From Nocardioides humi (GTDB lineage: Bacteria; Actinomycetota; Actinomycetes; Propionibacteriales; Nocardioidaceae), in contig NZ_CP041146.1 of assembly GCF_006494775.1 (NCBI RefSeq), positions 4,588,001 to 4,652,000 of the forward strand: DNA of 64,000 nucleotides, in the 5' to 3' direction. The notes under the pieces were generated by a model. That model was given only the letters and a program-made list of their open reading frames with translations. It ran no database searches and was not told the origin of the DNA. Within the stretch, counting starts at the first letter, position 1. Each line of letters starts with the position of its first letter. Of the stretch, positions 27,218 through 36,396 are shown piece by piece. A program made the translations under genes and the position numbers.

Positions 27218-28515
27218 ACGTCCGATCAGAAGTCGGGCAAGAGTTGATAGCCACCGCACAGGGCGGTGTCGCGCACGATGGCGTCATGGATGTGGAGGAC
27301 CTCGCCGAGTCGCTCGCCCAGCTGGTGCTGGCGGGCGCCGACCTCGGCGAGCTCGTCGCCGCGATCGGCGACGCGCTCGACGTCCACGTCGCCGTCACCA
27401 CGACCGACGGCCGGGAGCGCGCGGCGCGCATCGACGACGCGATGCGCGAGCGGATCACCGGCGCCGGCCTGACCGACGAGACCGGCCGGCTGCGCGTCGA
27501 GTGGCTGGGCGACCGCGGCGGCCACGAGGGCCAGCCGGTGAGCGGCGCCCACGTCCACCGCGAGCCGCTGTCCGCGCCCAACCAGGCGCTCGGGCATCTC
27601 GTGGCGATCGCCGAGCGGGGCCTGACCCCGGAGGAGATCGTCGCCCTGCGGCGCGCGGCCACCTCGGTGTCGCTCTCGATCACCCGCGAGCAGGCGGTCT
27701 CCGCGGTCGAGAACAAGTACCGCGGCGACTTCCTGCGCGACGTCTTCCTGGGCCGCGCCGGCTCCGACGAGTTCGTCCGCGAGCACGTCGTCGGCTTCGG
27801 CTGGGACCTCACCGGGCCGACGATCGTGCTGGCCGCGCAGATCGACCCGCAGCCGTCGTACCAGCCGCCGGCGTCGATCGAGGACCGGCGGCACTGGCAG
27901 GAGCGGTTCGCGAACGCCTGGCGCCAGGTCGCCGCCGCGGTCGACAAGGCCATCCCGATCGCGGACTTCGGCTCCGAGGTGGTGGCGGTCCTGCCCGCCC
28001 AGGACGCCGACGCCGCCACCGCGCTGGTACGCCGCCTGGTGCACGCCGTCGCCGGCGACAAGGGCGGCGGGCGGCGCCCGTTCACCGCGGGCGTCGGCCG
28101 GGTGGCCGACGCGCCGTCCGGCCTGCCCGAGAGCTACACGCAGGCCCGCCGGGCGCTGGAGGTGGGCCGCCGGTTCCGCGGCCCGAGCACGACCACCTGG
28201 TTCGACGACCTGGGCCTGCACCGGCTGATCGCGATGGTGCCCGACACCGAGGAGCTGCGGGCGTTCGCCCACGACGTGCTCGGGGAGCTGGCCGGGAGCA
28301 CGGAGGAGGCGATCACCCTGCGGGAGACGCTGCAGGTCCTGCTCAACACCAACTTCAACGTCGCCGAGGCCGCGCGGACCCAGTTCTTCCACTACAACAC
28401 GATGCGCTACCGGGTGGGGAAGCTCGAGCGGCTGCTCGGCCCGGTCGCCTCCGACCAGAACCTGCGCCTCGACGTCGCGGTCGCGCTCAAGGTGCTCGAG
28501 GTCGTCAGCCGGTGA
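27202..28515 (+). CDS. PucR-type transcriptional regulator
   Basis: The 437-aa protein (409 if started at ATG 27286) has an N-terminal sensor-like region, a central CdaR/GGDEF-like domain (about residues 190-310) and the C-terminal PucR HTH: LRETLQVLLNTNFNVAEAARTQFFHYNTMRYRV is spread over about 375-407. PucR proteins activate purine and related nucleobase catabolism. It is divergent from the carbamoyltransferase operon and precedes the uracil permease and molybdenum hydroxylase operon, so it is the likely regulator of this island. It may respond to a pathway intermediate; the ligand is unknown. Confidence 0.87.
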   Translation: MVSIANVRSEVGQELIATAQGGVAHDGVMDVEDLAESLAQLVLAGADLGELVAAIGDALDVHVAVTTTDGRERAARIDDAMRERITGAGLTDETGRLRVEWLGDRGGHEGQPVSGAHVHREPLSAPNQALGHLVAIAERGLTPEEIVALRRAATSVSLSITREQAVSAVENKYRGDFLRDVFLGRAGSDEFVREHVVGFGWDLTGPTIVLAAQIDPQPSYQPPASIEDRRHWQERFANAWRQVAAAVDKAIPIADFGSEVVAVLPAQDADAATALVRRLVHAVAGDKGGGRRPFTAGVGRVADAPSGLPESYTQARRALEVGRRFRGPSTTTWFDDLGLHRLIAMVPDTEELRAFAHDVLGELAGSTEEAITLRETLQVLLNTNFNVAEAARTQFFHYNTMRYRVGKLERLLGPVASDQNLRLDVAVALKVLEVVSR

Positions 28516-28612
28516 CCCCGCCGCTGATCCGGCGGGTGACCCGGTCGATGACGGCCTGATGAACAGGCCCGGAATCGCGGGCAACTTCCGACAGCAGTCT
28601 CCCGGGATCCTT

Positions 28613-28656
28613 TGGCGAAAGTGGCCAGTGAGGTGTGATCTCGCCCTCAATAGGTT
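28613..28656 (+). promoter_or_regulatory. Putative operator and -10 of the permease/Mo-hydroxylase operon
   Basis: TGGC-GAAAGTG-GCCA (28613-28627) is a perfect 4+4 inverted repeat about 24 bp upstream of TAGGTT (28651-28656), a TANNNT-type -10. The carbamate kinase gene also has TAGGTT downstream of a TGGC-N7-GCCA palindrome. An AGGAGG ribosome binding site follows just before the ATG. The rest of the 192-bp gap shows nothing clear. Confidence 0.4.
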
Positions 28657-28707
28657 GGTGAGTCTCGGCAGCCCCAGACGAGCAGCCCCAGATCAGGAGG
28701 ACTCAGC

Positions 28708-30069
28708 ATGTCGATGTTCAAGTGGGAGGTAGTCGACCCGGCGCCCGGCGAACCGGTCGCGCCGCACCAACGGCTCCCGTGGGGTCGGACCGTAGGCCTG
28801 GGAGCACAGCACGTCGTCGCCATGTTCGGCGCGACGTTCGTGTTCCCGATCGTGATGGGCCTCGACCCGAACCTCGCCATCATGTTCTCGGGCATCTGCA
28901 CGATCGGCTTCCTGCTGATCTGCAACAACAAGGTGCCGAGCTACCTCGGCACCAGCGCCTCGTTCGTCGCCGGTGTGGCCGCGATCCGTGCGCAGGGCGG
29001 TGACTCGGCCGACGTGACCGGCGCGATCTTCATCGCCGGTGTCGTGCTGGCCGCGGTCGGCGTCGCGGTGCACTTCGCGGGCTCCGGCCTGATCAACAAG
29101 CTCCTGCCGCCCGCCGTCACCGGTGCGGTGGTCATGCTGATCGGCTTCAACCTGGCTCCGGTCGTGGCAGGCGTCTACTGGCCGCAGGACCAGTGGATCG
29201 CGCTGGCCACCGCGGCGTTCATGGTCTGCGCCGCCGTGCTCCTGCCCGGCTTCTGGTCGCGGATCGCGGTCTTCCTCGCCCTCGTGTTCGGGTACGTCGT
29301 GTCGTTCGTCGCCGACAAGCTGTTCGGCACCATCACCTCGGTCCTGCCGACCGGTCCCGACGCCGTCGAGCACGACCGCGTCTCCTGGGCGGGCGTCAAG
29401 GCCGCCGACTGGATCGGCTTCCCGAGCGGCGACCTCGCCGACGGCGTCTCGGTCGTGCACGGCCCGAGCTTCTCGCTGACCTTCATCCTCCTGGTGCTGC
29501 CGGGCGTCATCGCCCTCATCGCCGAGAACACCGGTCACGTCAAGGCGGTCGCCGAGATGACCGGCGAGAACCTCGACCCGTACATGGGCCGGGCCATCGG
29601 CGCCGACGGCGCCGCGACCGCGTTCGCCAGCCTCTTCGGCGGCTCGCCGACCACGACGTACGCCGAGAACATCGGCGTCATGGGTGCCACCAAGGTCTAC
29701 TCGACCGCGGCCTACTACGTGGCCGGAGCCGTGGCGATCCTGCTCGGCCTGTGCCCGAAGTTCGGGGCGATCGTCAACGCGACCCCCGGCGGCGTCCTCG
29801 GCGGCATCACCGTCGTGCTCTACGGCATGATCGGCCTCGTCGGCGCCAAGATCTGGGTCGAGAACAACGTCGACTTCGGCAACCCGGTCAACATGGTCGG
29901 CCTCGCCGGCGGCATCATCGCCGGCATCGGCGGCGTCACGCTCAAGGTCACCGACGACTTCGAGCTCGGCGGCATCGCCCTCGGCACCATCCTCGTCATC
30001 GTCTTCTTCCACCTCGTCAAGGGGCGGAACGCGGACCTGGGCTCGGGCGAGGTGACCAAGAGGCTGTGA
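28708..30069 (+). CDS. NCS2-family uracil/xanthine permease (UraA/RutG-like)
   Basis: The 453-aa membrane protein has about 12-14 hydrophobic segments and NCS2 motifs: GAQHVVAMFGATFVFP near residue 32, IALIAENTGHVKAV near 268 and GGSPTTTYAENIGVMGATKV near 310. The last motif matches the uracil-type branch (UraA, RutG) rather than the xanthine/urate branch. It should import uracil, thymine or a related base with protons. A strong AGGAGG precedes the ATG, and its stop overlaps the next GTG, so it is the first gene of a coupled operon that goes through two Mo-hydroxylase subunits to an amidase. Confidence 0.92.
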   Translation: MSMFKWEVVDPAPGEPVAPHQRLPWGRTVGLGAQHVVAMFGATFVFPIVMGLDPNLAIMFSGICTIGFLLICNNKVPSYLGTSASFVAGVAAIRAQGGDSADVTGAIFIAGVVLAAVGVAVHFAGSGLINKLLPPAVTGAVVMLIGFNLAPVVAGVYWPQDQWIALATAAFMVCAAVLLPGFWSRIAVFLALVFGYVVSFVADKLFGTITSVLPTGPDAVEHDRVSWAGVKAADWIGFPSGDLADGVSVVHGPSFSLTFILLVLPGVIALIAENTGHVKAVAEMTGENLDPYMGRAIGADGAATAFASLFGGSPTTTYAENIGVMGATKVYSTAAYYVAGAVAILLGLCPKFGAIVNATPGGVLGGITVVLYGMIGLVGAKIWVENNVDFGNPVNMVGLAGGIIAGIGGVTLKVTDDFELGGIALGTILVIVFFHLVKGRNADLGSGEVTKRL

Positions 30070-30941
30070 AGCCCGCACCCTTCGACTACGTCCGGCCGGG
30101 GACCCTGGAGGAAGCCCTCCAGGCCCTGGCCGGGCACCCGGAGGCCAAGGTCCTCGCCGGGGGCCAGAGCCTCGTCCCCCTCCTCTCGATGCGGCTGGCC
30201 GCGCCGGCGGTCCTGGTCGACATCAACGACCTGCCCGGCCTCGGGCACGTGCGGGCCGACGCCGACGGCGTCCGGATCGGGGCGCTCGCGCGGCACGCGC
30301 AGGTCCTCGCCGACCCCGGCGTCGCGCGCGTGCAGCCGCTCGTGCCGCTCGCGCTCGCCAACGTCGCCCACGCGACCATCCGCAACCGCGGCACCACCGT
30401 GGGCTCCCTGGTCCACGCCGACGCGGCGGCGGAGATGCCGATGGTGCTGCGCCTGCTGGAGGGCTCGCTCGACGCGGCCGGGCCGGGCGGTCGTCGTACG
30501 ATCCCGGCGGCGGAGCTGTACGTCGGCCCGCTCGAGTCCAGCCTCCACCACGACGAGATCGCGGTCGAGGCCTTCTTCCCGGCGCTGCCCGCCGGCAGCG
30601 GCGTCGCCTTCGAGGAGATCGCCCGCCGGCACGGCGACTACGCCATGTGCGGGGTCGCGGCCGTGGTCGCCGTCGAGGGCGACCGGGTGGTCAGCGCGAA
30701 GGCCGGCTACCTCTCGGTGTCCGACATCCCGACCGTGGTCGACCTGACCGAGGCGCTCGGCGGCTCGATCGGCGCCCCCGCCCTGGCCGCCGCGGCCGCG
30801 GCCGCGCTCGAGCAGCTCGACCCCGAGACCGACATCCATGCCACGGCCGACTACCGCGCGCACCTCGCCACGGTGCTGACCGCGCGGGTCCTGACCGCGG
30901 CCCACGACGACGCCCGCGCGCGGGCGGAGGGAACCCGATGA
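30066..30941 (+). CDS. Molybdenum hydroxylase FAD-binding (CoxM-like) subunit, set 1
   Basis: The 291-aa protein has the FAD-binding motifs of CO dehydrogenase/xanthine dehydrogenase medium subunits: AGGQSLVPLLSMRL at about residues 33-46 and RNRGTTVGSLVHADAAAEMP near 105, with a C-terminal CO_deh_flav_C domain. It transfers electrons from the 2Fe-2S subunit to an acceptor. GTGA overlaps the permease stop and ATGA the small-subunit start. In this context the enzyme is a candidate uracil/thymine or purine-base dehydrogenase. Confidence 0.88.
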   Translation: MKPAPFDYVRPGTLEEALQALAGHPEAKVLAGGQSLVPLLSMRLAAPAVLVDINDLPGLGHVRADADGVRIGALARHAQVLADPGVARVQPLVPLALANVAHATIRNRGTTVGSLVHADAAAEMPMVLRLLEGSLDAAGPGGRRTIPAAELYVGPLESSLHHDEIAVEAFFPALPAGSGVAFEEIARRHGDYAMCGVAAVVAVEGDRVVSAKAGYLSVSDIPTVVDLTEALGGSIGAPALAAAAAAALEQLDPETDIHATADYRAHLATVLTARVLTAAHDDARARAEGTR

Positions 30942-31435
30942 GCGAGCACCAGCACGAGATCCGGCTCAAGGTGAACGGCACCGACCGCGACGTCGCCGTT
31001 CCCGCCCGGCGGCTGCTGTCCGACGCGCTGCGCCACGATCTCGGCCTCACCGGCACCCACGTCGGCTGCGAGCACGGCGTCTGCGGCGCCTGCACCGTCC
31101 TCGTGGACGGCCAGCCGATGCGCAGCTGCCTGATGTTCGCGGTCTCCGCCGCCGGCCACGACATCACCACCGTCGAGGGCCTGGCCCGGCCCGACGGCGA
31201 GCTGGGCCCGGTGCAGCAGGCGTTCCGCGAGTGCCACGGCCTGCAGTGCGGCTTCTGCACGCCGGGCTTCCTCACCACCATCACCGCCGGCATCGCCGAG
31301 AACCCCGAGCCCACCGAGGACGAGGCGCGCGACATGGTCGCCGGCAACCTGTGCCGCTGCACCGGCTACCAGAACATCGTCAAGGCCGTGTGCCGTGCCG
31401 CCGAGATCGCCCGGGAGAGCGGGGAGGCGTCGTGA
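30938..31435 (+). CDS. Molybdenum hydroxylase 2Fe-2S (CoxS-like) subunit, set 1
   Basis: The 165-aa protein has a plant-ferredoxin-like N-terminal cluster (C44, C49, C52, C64) and a C-terminal cluster (C104, C107, C139, C141) in CGFCTPG and CRCTGY. These two 2Fe-2S centres carry electrons from the molybdenum site to FAD. ATGA and GTGA overlaps join it to both partner subunits, with GGGCGGAGG as ribosome binding site. Confidence 0.93.
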   Translation: MSEHQHEIRLKVNGTDRDVAVPARRLLSDALRHDLGLTGTHVGCEHGVCGACTVLVDGQPMRSCLMFAVSAAGHDITTVEGLARPDGELGPVQQAFRECHGLQCGFCTPGFLTTITAGIAENPEPTEDEARDMVAGNLCRCTGYQNIVKAVCRAAEIARESGEAS

Positions 31436-34020
31436 CGACCAAGATGATGGGCGCGAAGGTCCAGCGGGTCGAGGACGACCGGCTGGTGCGCGGCACCGGG
31501 CGCTACGTCGACGACGTGGCCCCCGACGCGCTGCACACCGCCGTGCTCCGCAGCCCCCACGCCCACGCACGGATCCTCTCGATCGACGTGGACGCCGTCC
31601 TCGATCTCGAGGGCGTCCACGCCGTGTGGACCTACGACGACCTCGACGGCGCGATGGCCGAGCCGCTGCCGCTGCTCATCCCGCACCCGACCCTGACCCA
31701 CGGCCGCACGCAGTACGCCCTGGCGAGGGACGAGGTCAACTACGTCGGCGAGGCGGTCGCCTTCGTCGTCGCCGAGGACCGGTACGTCGCCGAGGACGCC
31801 CTCGCGCGGATCGTGGTCGAGTACGAGCCGCTGCCCGCCGTGGTCGGCATCGAGGCCGCGCGCGCCGGGGACCTGCTCGTCCACGACGACGTGCCCGGCA
31901 ACGTCGCGGCCCGGATGGAGCAGGCCAATGGCGATGCGAGGGCAGCGATCGCCGCCGCCCCGCACCGGCTCGAGCTCGACCTCCAGATCGAGCGCAGCGC
32001 CTGCATGCCCATGGAGGGCCGCGGCGTCGTGGCGCGCTGGGACCCCGACCAGGGCCGGCTGCAGGTGTGGTCCTCGACCCAGACCTCCACCGGCGTACGC
32101 GCCGCGGTCGCCGCCAAGCTCGGCCTCGACCTCGGCCGGGTCGACGTCATCACACCCGACGTGGGCGGCGGCTTCGGCGTCAAGATCAACCACCCGTGGC
32201 CCGAGGAGCTCCTCGTCCCGCTCGCCGCCCAGCGGCTGGGCCGGGCGGTGAAGTTCACCGAGGACCGCCGTGAGCACTTCATCTCCTCGGCCCACGAGCG
32301 CGCGCAGCTGCACCACGTCGAGGTCGGCTTCGACGACGACGGCCGGGTGCTCGGGCTGGACGTGCGGTTCTGGCACGACCACGGCGCCTACACGCCGTAC
32401 GGCCTGATCGTCCCGATCATCACCTCCACCCAGCTGCTCGGCCCGTACAAGCCGGGCGCCTACCACGTGCAGTTCGACTCGCTCTACACCAACACCGTCA
32501 TCGTCACCCCCTACCGCGGGGCGGGCCGGCCGCAGGGCTGCTTCGTGATGGAGCGGACGATGGACGCGATCGCCGCCGAGCTTGGCAAGGACCGCGCGGA
32601 CGTGCGGGCCGTCAACTTCATCCAGCCCGACGAGTTCCCCTACGAGCACGGGCTGATCTTCCAGGACGGCCGCGATCTCACCTACGACTCCGGCGACTAC
32701 CCGGCCATGCTCGAGAAGATCAAGGAGCTGGTCGACTGGGACCACTTCGAGGACTTCCGCGAGGCCAGGGCCGCGGAGGGCAAGCGGGTCGGCATCGGGC
32801 TGGCCTGCTACGTCGAGGGCACCGGCGTCGGCCCGTACGAGGGCGCGCACGTCCACATCGAGACCTCCGGCAAGGTCAAGGTCGCCACCGGCCTGACCTC
32901 GCAGGGCCAGGGCCACCAGACCGCCTTCGCGCAGATCGTCGCCGACGAGCTCGGCGTGCGCTTCGAGGACGTCGAGATCACCACCGGCGACACCCGCCGG
33001 ATGCCGTACGCCGTGGGCACCTTCGCCTCCCGCGCGGCGGTGATGAGCGGCTCCGCGATCCACCTCGCCGCCAAGCGGGCGAAGGAGAAGGCGCTGCGGA
33101 TCGCGGCCGACGCGCTCGAGGCCGACGTCGACGACCTCGAGATCGTCGACGGCGTGGTGAGCGTGAAGGGCACCGACAGCTCGATCCCGCTCGGCACCGT
33201 CGCCGTGCTCTCCAACCCGCTGCGCTACGCCTTCGACGAGGCGTCCAAGGCCGCCACCCAGTTCAGCGTCGGCGACCCCGGCAAGCCGCCGGTCGCCGAG
33301 GACGACGAGCCGGGCCTGGAGGGCAAGGACTTCTACTCGCCGCCGCGCTCGACCTTCGCCTCCGGCATGCACGCCGTGATCGTCGAGACCGACGTGGAGA
33401 CCGCGGAGATCCGGATCCTCCAGTACGCCGTCGTCCACGACTGCGGCCACCTGATCAACCCGATGATCGTCGAGGGCCAGATCCACGGCGGCGTCGCGCA
33501 GGGTGTCGGCGGCGCGCTCTACGAGCGGATGGCCTACGACGAGTCCGGCCAGCTGCTCAACGCCTCGTTCATGGACTTCCTGATGCCCTACGTCACCGAG
33601 GTGCCGACCAGCATCGAGATCGACCACCTGGAGACCCCGTCTCCGCTCAACCCGCTCGGCATCAAGGGCGCGGGGGAGGCGGGCGTGATCCCCGGGTCCG
33701 CCGCCTTCGCCGCCGCCATCGAGGACGCCGAGCGGCTGCCCATCACCGCCATGCCCATCTCGCCGTCGGAGCTGTTCGCGCTCCGGGCGGCCCACGCCCC
33801 CATGTCGCCCAGGAGTCGAAGTGAAGATCAGCGGTCAGAACACCATCGGCGCACCCGTCGAGAAGGTCTGGGAGGCGATCCTCGACCCGCGGGTGCTGGT
33901 GGCGACGATCCCGGGCTGCGAGCAGCTCGAGGCGACCGGCGAGAACGCCTACGCGATGACCGTCAGCGCCGGCGTCGCGGCCATCAAGGGCACCTACTCG
34001 GGGTCGTGCGTGCTCGATGA
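31432..34020 (+). CDS. Molybdenum hydroxylase large catalytic subunit, set 1 (3' end probably frameshifted)
   Basis: The protein has the xanthine dehydrogenase/CoxL molybdopterin-cytosine-dinucleotide layout: DVGGGFGVKINHPWP near residue 242, PYRGAGRPQG in the active-site loop near 361, and GIKGAGEAGVIPG with the catalytic Glu near 747. The loop is not AYRCSFR, so it is not a form I CO dehydrogenase. The frame as read gives 862 residues, with a tail of about 65 residues from the wrong frame of the next gene. Adding one C to the C5 run at 33797-33801 ends the protein at TGA 33822-33824 in a normal GTGA overlap. Substrate inferred only: a nucleobase or N-heterocycle. Confidence 0.87.
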   Translation: MTTKMMGAKVQRVEDDRLVRGTGRYVDDVAPDALHTAVLRSPHAHARILSIDVDAVLDLEGVHAVWTYDDLDGAMAEPLPLLIPHPTLTHGRTQYALARDEVNYVGEAVAFVVAEDRYVAEDALARIVVEYEPLPAVVGIEAARAGDLLVHDDVPGNVAARMEQANGDARAAIAAAPHRLELDLQIERSACMPMEGRGVVARWDPDQGRLQVWSSTQTSTGVRAAVAAKLGLDLGRVDVITPDVGGGFGVKINHPWPEELLVPLAAQRLGRAVKFTEDRREHFISSAHERAQLHHVEVGFDDDGRVLGLDVRFWHDHGAYTPYGLIVPIITSTQLLGPYKPGAYHVQFDSLYTNTVIVTPYRGAGRPQGCFVMERTMDAIAAELGKDRADVRAVNFIQPDEFPYEHGLIFQDGRDLTYDSGDYPAMLEKIKELVDWDHFEDFREARAAEGKRVGIGLACYVEGTGVGPYEGAHVHIETSGKVKVATGLTSQGQGHQTAFAQIVADELGVRFEDVEITTGDTRRMPYAVGTFASRAAVMSGSAIHLAAKRAKEKALRIAADALEADVDDLEIVDGVVSVKGTDSSIPLGTVAVLSNPLRYAFDEASKAATQFSVGDPGKPPVAEDDEPGLEGKDFYSPPRSTFASGMHAVIVETDVETAEIRILQYAVVHDCGHLINPMIVEGQIHGGVAQGVGGALYERMAYDESGQLLNASFMDFLMPYVTEVPTSIEIDHLETPSPLNPLGIKGAGEAGVIPGSAAFAAAIEDAERLPITAMPISPSELFALRAAHAPMSPRSRSEDQRSEHHRRTRREGLGGDPRPAGAGGDDPGLRAARGDRRERLRDDRQRRRRGHQGHLLGVVRAR

Positions 34021-34459
34021 CCTGCGACCGGGCGAGGGCCTGACGATGAGGCTCAAGGGCGCCGGCGCGCCCGGCACGATCGACGCGACGGTCCTGGTCA
34101 CCTTCGCGGGCGCCGAGGGCCAGACCGTCCTGTCGTACGACGCGGACGCCGTGGTCGGCGGCATGATCGGCGGCGTCGGCCAGCGGATGCTGACCAGCGT
34201 CTCGCGCCGGATGGCCGCGGAGTTCTTCGGCAACGTCGAGAAGGTGATCGCCGAGGGGCTGCCCGCCGAGGCCGCCGCGGGCGCTCCCGTGGAGTCGGTC
34301 TCGGCCGAGGGCGCGCCGGTCTACGCGGCCGCGCCGAAGGCCGCCGGCCGCCCGTCGGTCGCGGTCGGCGGGGACTCCTTCCTCACCGGCGTCCTCGTCG
34401 GCGGCGCGCTGGTGCTCGCCGGCGTCATCGTGGGCGGGCTGCTGGGCCGCCGCCGATGA
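33821..34459 (+). CDS. CoxG-like SRPBCC protein with C-terminal membrane anchor, set 1
   Basis: The 212-aa protein has an SRPBCC/CoxG domain (MKISGQNTIGAPVEKVWEAILDP; IPGCEQLEATGENAY) over about residues 1-150, an Ala/Pro linker, and a C-terminal transmembrane helix (LVGGALVLAGVIVGGLLG). CoxG anchors CO dehydrogenase to the membrane and quinone pool in other bacteria, so this may tether the Mo hydroxylase to respiration. GTG 33821 has AGGAG upstream. The stop overlaps the amidase ATG. Confidence 0.88.
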   Translation: MKISGQNTIGAPVEKVWEAILDPRVLVATIPGCEQLEATGENAYAMTVSAGVAAIKGTYSGSCVLDDLRPGEGLTMRLKGAGAPGTIDATVLVTFAGAEGQTVLSYDADAVVGGMIGGVGQRMLTSVSRRMAAEFFGNVEKVIAEGLPAEAAAGAPVESVSAEGAPVYAAAPKAAGRPSVAVGGDSFLTGVLVGGALVLAGVIVGGLLGRRR

Positions 34460-35850
34460 GCTCCTCGCTCTCGGTCGACTCCACCGCGCGCGACCAGGCG
34501 GCCGCCGTACGCCGTCGCGAGATCTCCGCACGCGAGCTGCTCGACCTCCACCTGGCCCGGATCGCCGAGCGCAACCCGCGGCTCAACGCGATCGTCTCGC
34601 TCGACGAGGCGCGCGCCCGCGAGGGCGCGGCGGCCGCCGACGAGGCGCTCGCCTCGGGTACGCAGGTCGGGCCGCTGCACGGCCTGCCGTTCGCGTTCAA
34701 GGACACCCACCAGGTCGCCGGCTGGCGCACCACCTGGGGCTCCCCGCTGTACGCCGACCACGTGCCCGAGCGCGACGAGCTGCTGGTCGAGCGGGTCCGG
34801 GCCGCCGGCGCCGTGACGATCGGCAAGACCAACGTGCCGGAGTTCGCGGCCGGGTCGCACACCTTCAACAAGGTCTTCGGCACCACCCTCAACCCGGTCG
34901 ACCCCACCCGCTCCGCGGGAGGGTCCAGCGGGGGAGCGGCCTGCGCGCTGGCGGCGGGCATGGTCCCGCTCGCCGACGGCTCCGACATGGGCGGCTCGCT
35001 GCGCAACCCCGCCTCGTTCTGCGGTGTGGTCGGCATGCGGCCCAGCCTCGGTCGCGTCCCCGAGTGGCCGCTCTACAACCAGTGGGAGACCACCTCCGTC
35101 GGCGGACCGATGGCCCGCAACGTCGGGGACCTGGCCCTGCTGCTGTCCGTCCTCGCGGGTCCCGACCCCCGGGCGCCGCAGGCGCTCGGCGATCCCGGCT
35201 CGGCCTTCGCCGCCCCGGTCGCCGCCTCGCTGTCCGGACTGCGGGTCGCGCTCAGCGTCGACCTCGGGGGAGCGCTCGAGGTGGACCACGAGGTCGCGGC
35301 GGTCGTCGAGCAGGCGGGTGCGTCGCTGGCCGCTGCGGGGGCGCGGGTCGCGTCGGCGTACCCGGACCTGGCACCGGCCGAGGACACCTTCCGCACCCTG
35401 CGCGCCTGGCACTTCCAGGCCAAGCTGGGGTCCCTGCTCGCCGCGCATCCCGACGCCTTCAAGCCGTCCCTCGCCGACAACATCCGCGCCGGCGAGTCCC
35501 TGACCGGCGCCGACGTCGCCCGGGCCTACACCCGGCGCACCGCGCTCTCGGAGACGATGCGGTCGTTCTTCGGCGACCACGACGTGCTGGTGCTGCCGGT
35601 CTCCCAGGTCCCGCCGTTCCCGGCGGACCAGGAGTTCCCCACCGAGATCAACGGCCAGCCGATGGCGACCTACCTCGACTGGATGCGCTCGGCGTACTTC
35701 GTCACCGTCACCGGCTGCCCCGCGATCTCGGTGCCCTTCGGCACCACGTCCGACGGCCTGCCCGTCGGCGTCCAGCTGGTCGCGCCCCACGGCGCGGACC
35801 TGCGGCTGCTGGAGGTCGCGCTGGCCGTCGAGGAGCTGGCCACGCGCTGA
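34456..35850 (+). CDS. Amidase-signature hydrolase (candidate malonamidase/ureidomalonase)
   Basis: The 464-aa protein has the amidase signature Ser-cisSer-Lys core: the Lys in PFAFKDTHQVAG near residue 82 and the Gly/Ser-rich SAGGSSGGAACALAAGMVPLADGSDMGGS around 154-182. It is co-translated with the Mo hydroxylase operon (ATGA). In the oxidative pyrimidine route an amidase could hydrolyse ureidomalonate to malonate and urea; malonamidase E2, which hydrolyses malonamate, belongs to this same family. I favour malonamate if the FdrA complex removes the carbamoyl group first. The family call is firm; the substrate is inferred. Confidence 0.88.
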   Translation: MSSSLSVDSTARDQAAAVRRREISARELLDLHLARIAERNPRLNAIVSLDEARAREGAAAADEALASGTQVGPLHGLPFAFKDTHQVAGWRTTWGSPLYADHVPERDELLVERVRAAGAVTIGKTNVPEFAAGSHTFNKVFGTTLNPVDPTRSAGGSSGGAACALAAGMVPLADGSDMGGSLRNPASFCGVVGMRPSLGRVPEWPLYNQWETTSVGGPMARNVGDLALLLSVLAGPDPRAPQALGDPGSAFAAPVAASLSGLRVALSVDLGGALEVDHEVAAVVEQAGASLAAAGARVASAYPDLAPAEDTFRTLRAWHFQAKLGSLLAAHPDAFKPSLADNIRAGESLTGADVARAYTRRTALSETMRSFFGDHDVLVLPVSQVPPFPADQEFPTEINGQPMATYLDWMRSAYFVTVTGCPAISVPFGTTSDGLPVGVQLVAPHGADLRLLEVALAVEELATR

Positions 35851-35855
35851 GGCGG

Positions 35856-36314
35856 TCACGCTCGCAGCAGCGCGCCGGCGAGGGCCAGCAGGGCGCCGGT
35901 GGCGGTGACCACCCGCAGCCCGTTCCACCACTGCCAGGCGGTCTCGAACGCCGCGCGGGCCGCGGCGGGGTCGGCCGCGTCGGCGTCGAGCGCGTCGTTG
36001 AGCGGGATGTTCGCCGCGAAGGTGACCACGAGGGTCGCGATGGCGAGGGCCAGCGCGACGAGGACCCAGGGCCGGCTCGACGGCGCGGCCAGCACGGCGG
36101 CGACGGCCGCGAGCAGCGGCGCGCCGAGGAAGGTCAGCAGGAAGACCGGGTTCACGATGGCGTGGTTCATGTGGTTGAGCGTGGTGACGAAGGTGCGGTC
36201 GTCGGTCCGGGCCACCCCGGGGATGACCGCGCACGCCCAGATGTAGTACGTGCCGGCCTGGAGGCCGGCGGCGACGGTGGCGGCGACGAGGACGGCCGAT
36301 CGAAGCGTGTTCAT
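35856..36314 (-). CDS. DUF1772 (anthrone oxygenase-like) membrane protein
   Basis: The 152-aa protein has four hydrophobic segments and the DUF1772 pattern: GTYYIWACAVIPGVA near residue 20, LNHMNHAIVNPVF, NIPLNDAL near 101 and WWNGLRVVTATGALLALAG. Such proteins are small membrane proteins of uncertain function, distantly related to anthrone oxygenases. It is divergent from an AraC-type regulator 82 bp away, its probable controller. Confidence 0.82.
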   Translation of the reverse strand: MNTLRSAVLVAATVAAGLQAGTYYIWACAVIPGVARTDDRTFVTTLNHMNHAIVNPVFLLTFLGAPLLAAVAAVLAAPSSRPWVLVALALAIATLVVTFAANIPLNDALDADAADPAAARAAFETAWQWWNGLRVVTATGALLALAGALLRA

Positions 36315-36396
36315 GTCTCGATCCCAGCGCCACGGGCGCCGTCCGGCCATGGCGCGGCGGCGCAGCGGCATACGCGATCGTCTACGGTGGGGACCC

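Noticed and set aside
31432..34020. Genuine 65-residue C-terminal extension of the set 1 Mo-hydroxylase large subunit
   Set aside because: The tail is Arg/Gly-rich and is read from another frame of the CoxG gene; one missing C gives a normal end.
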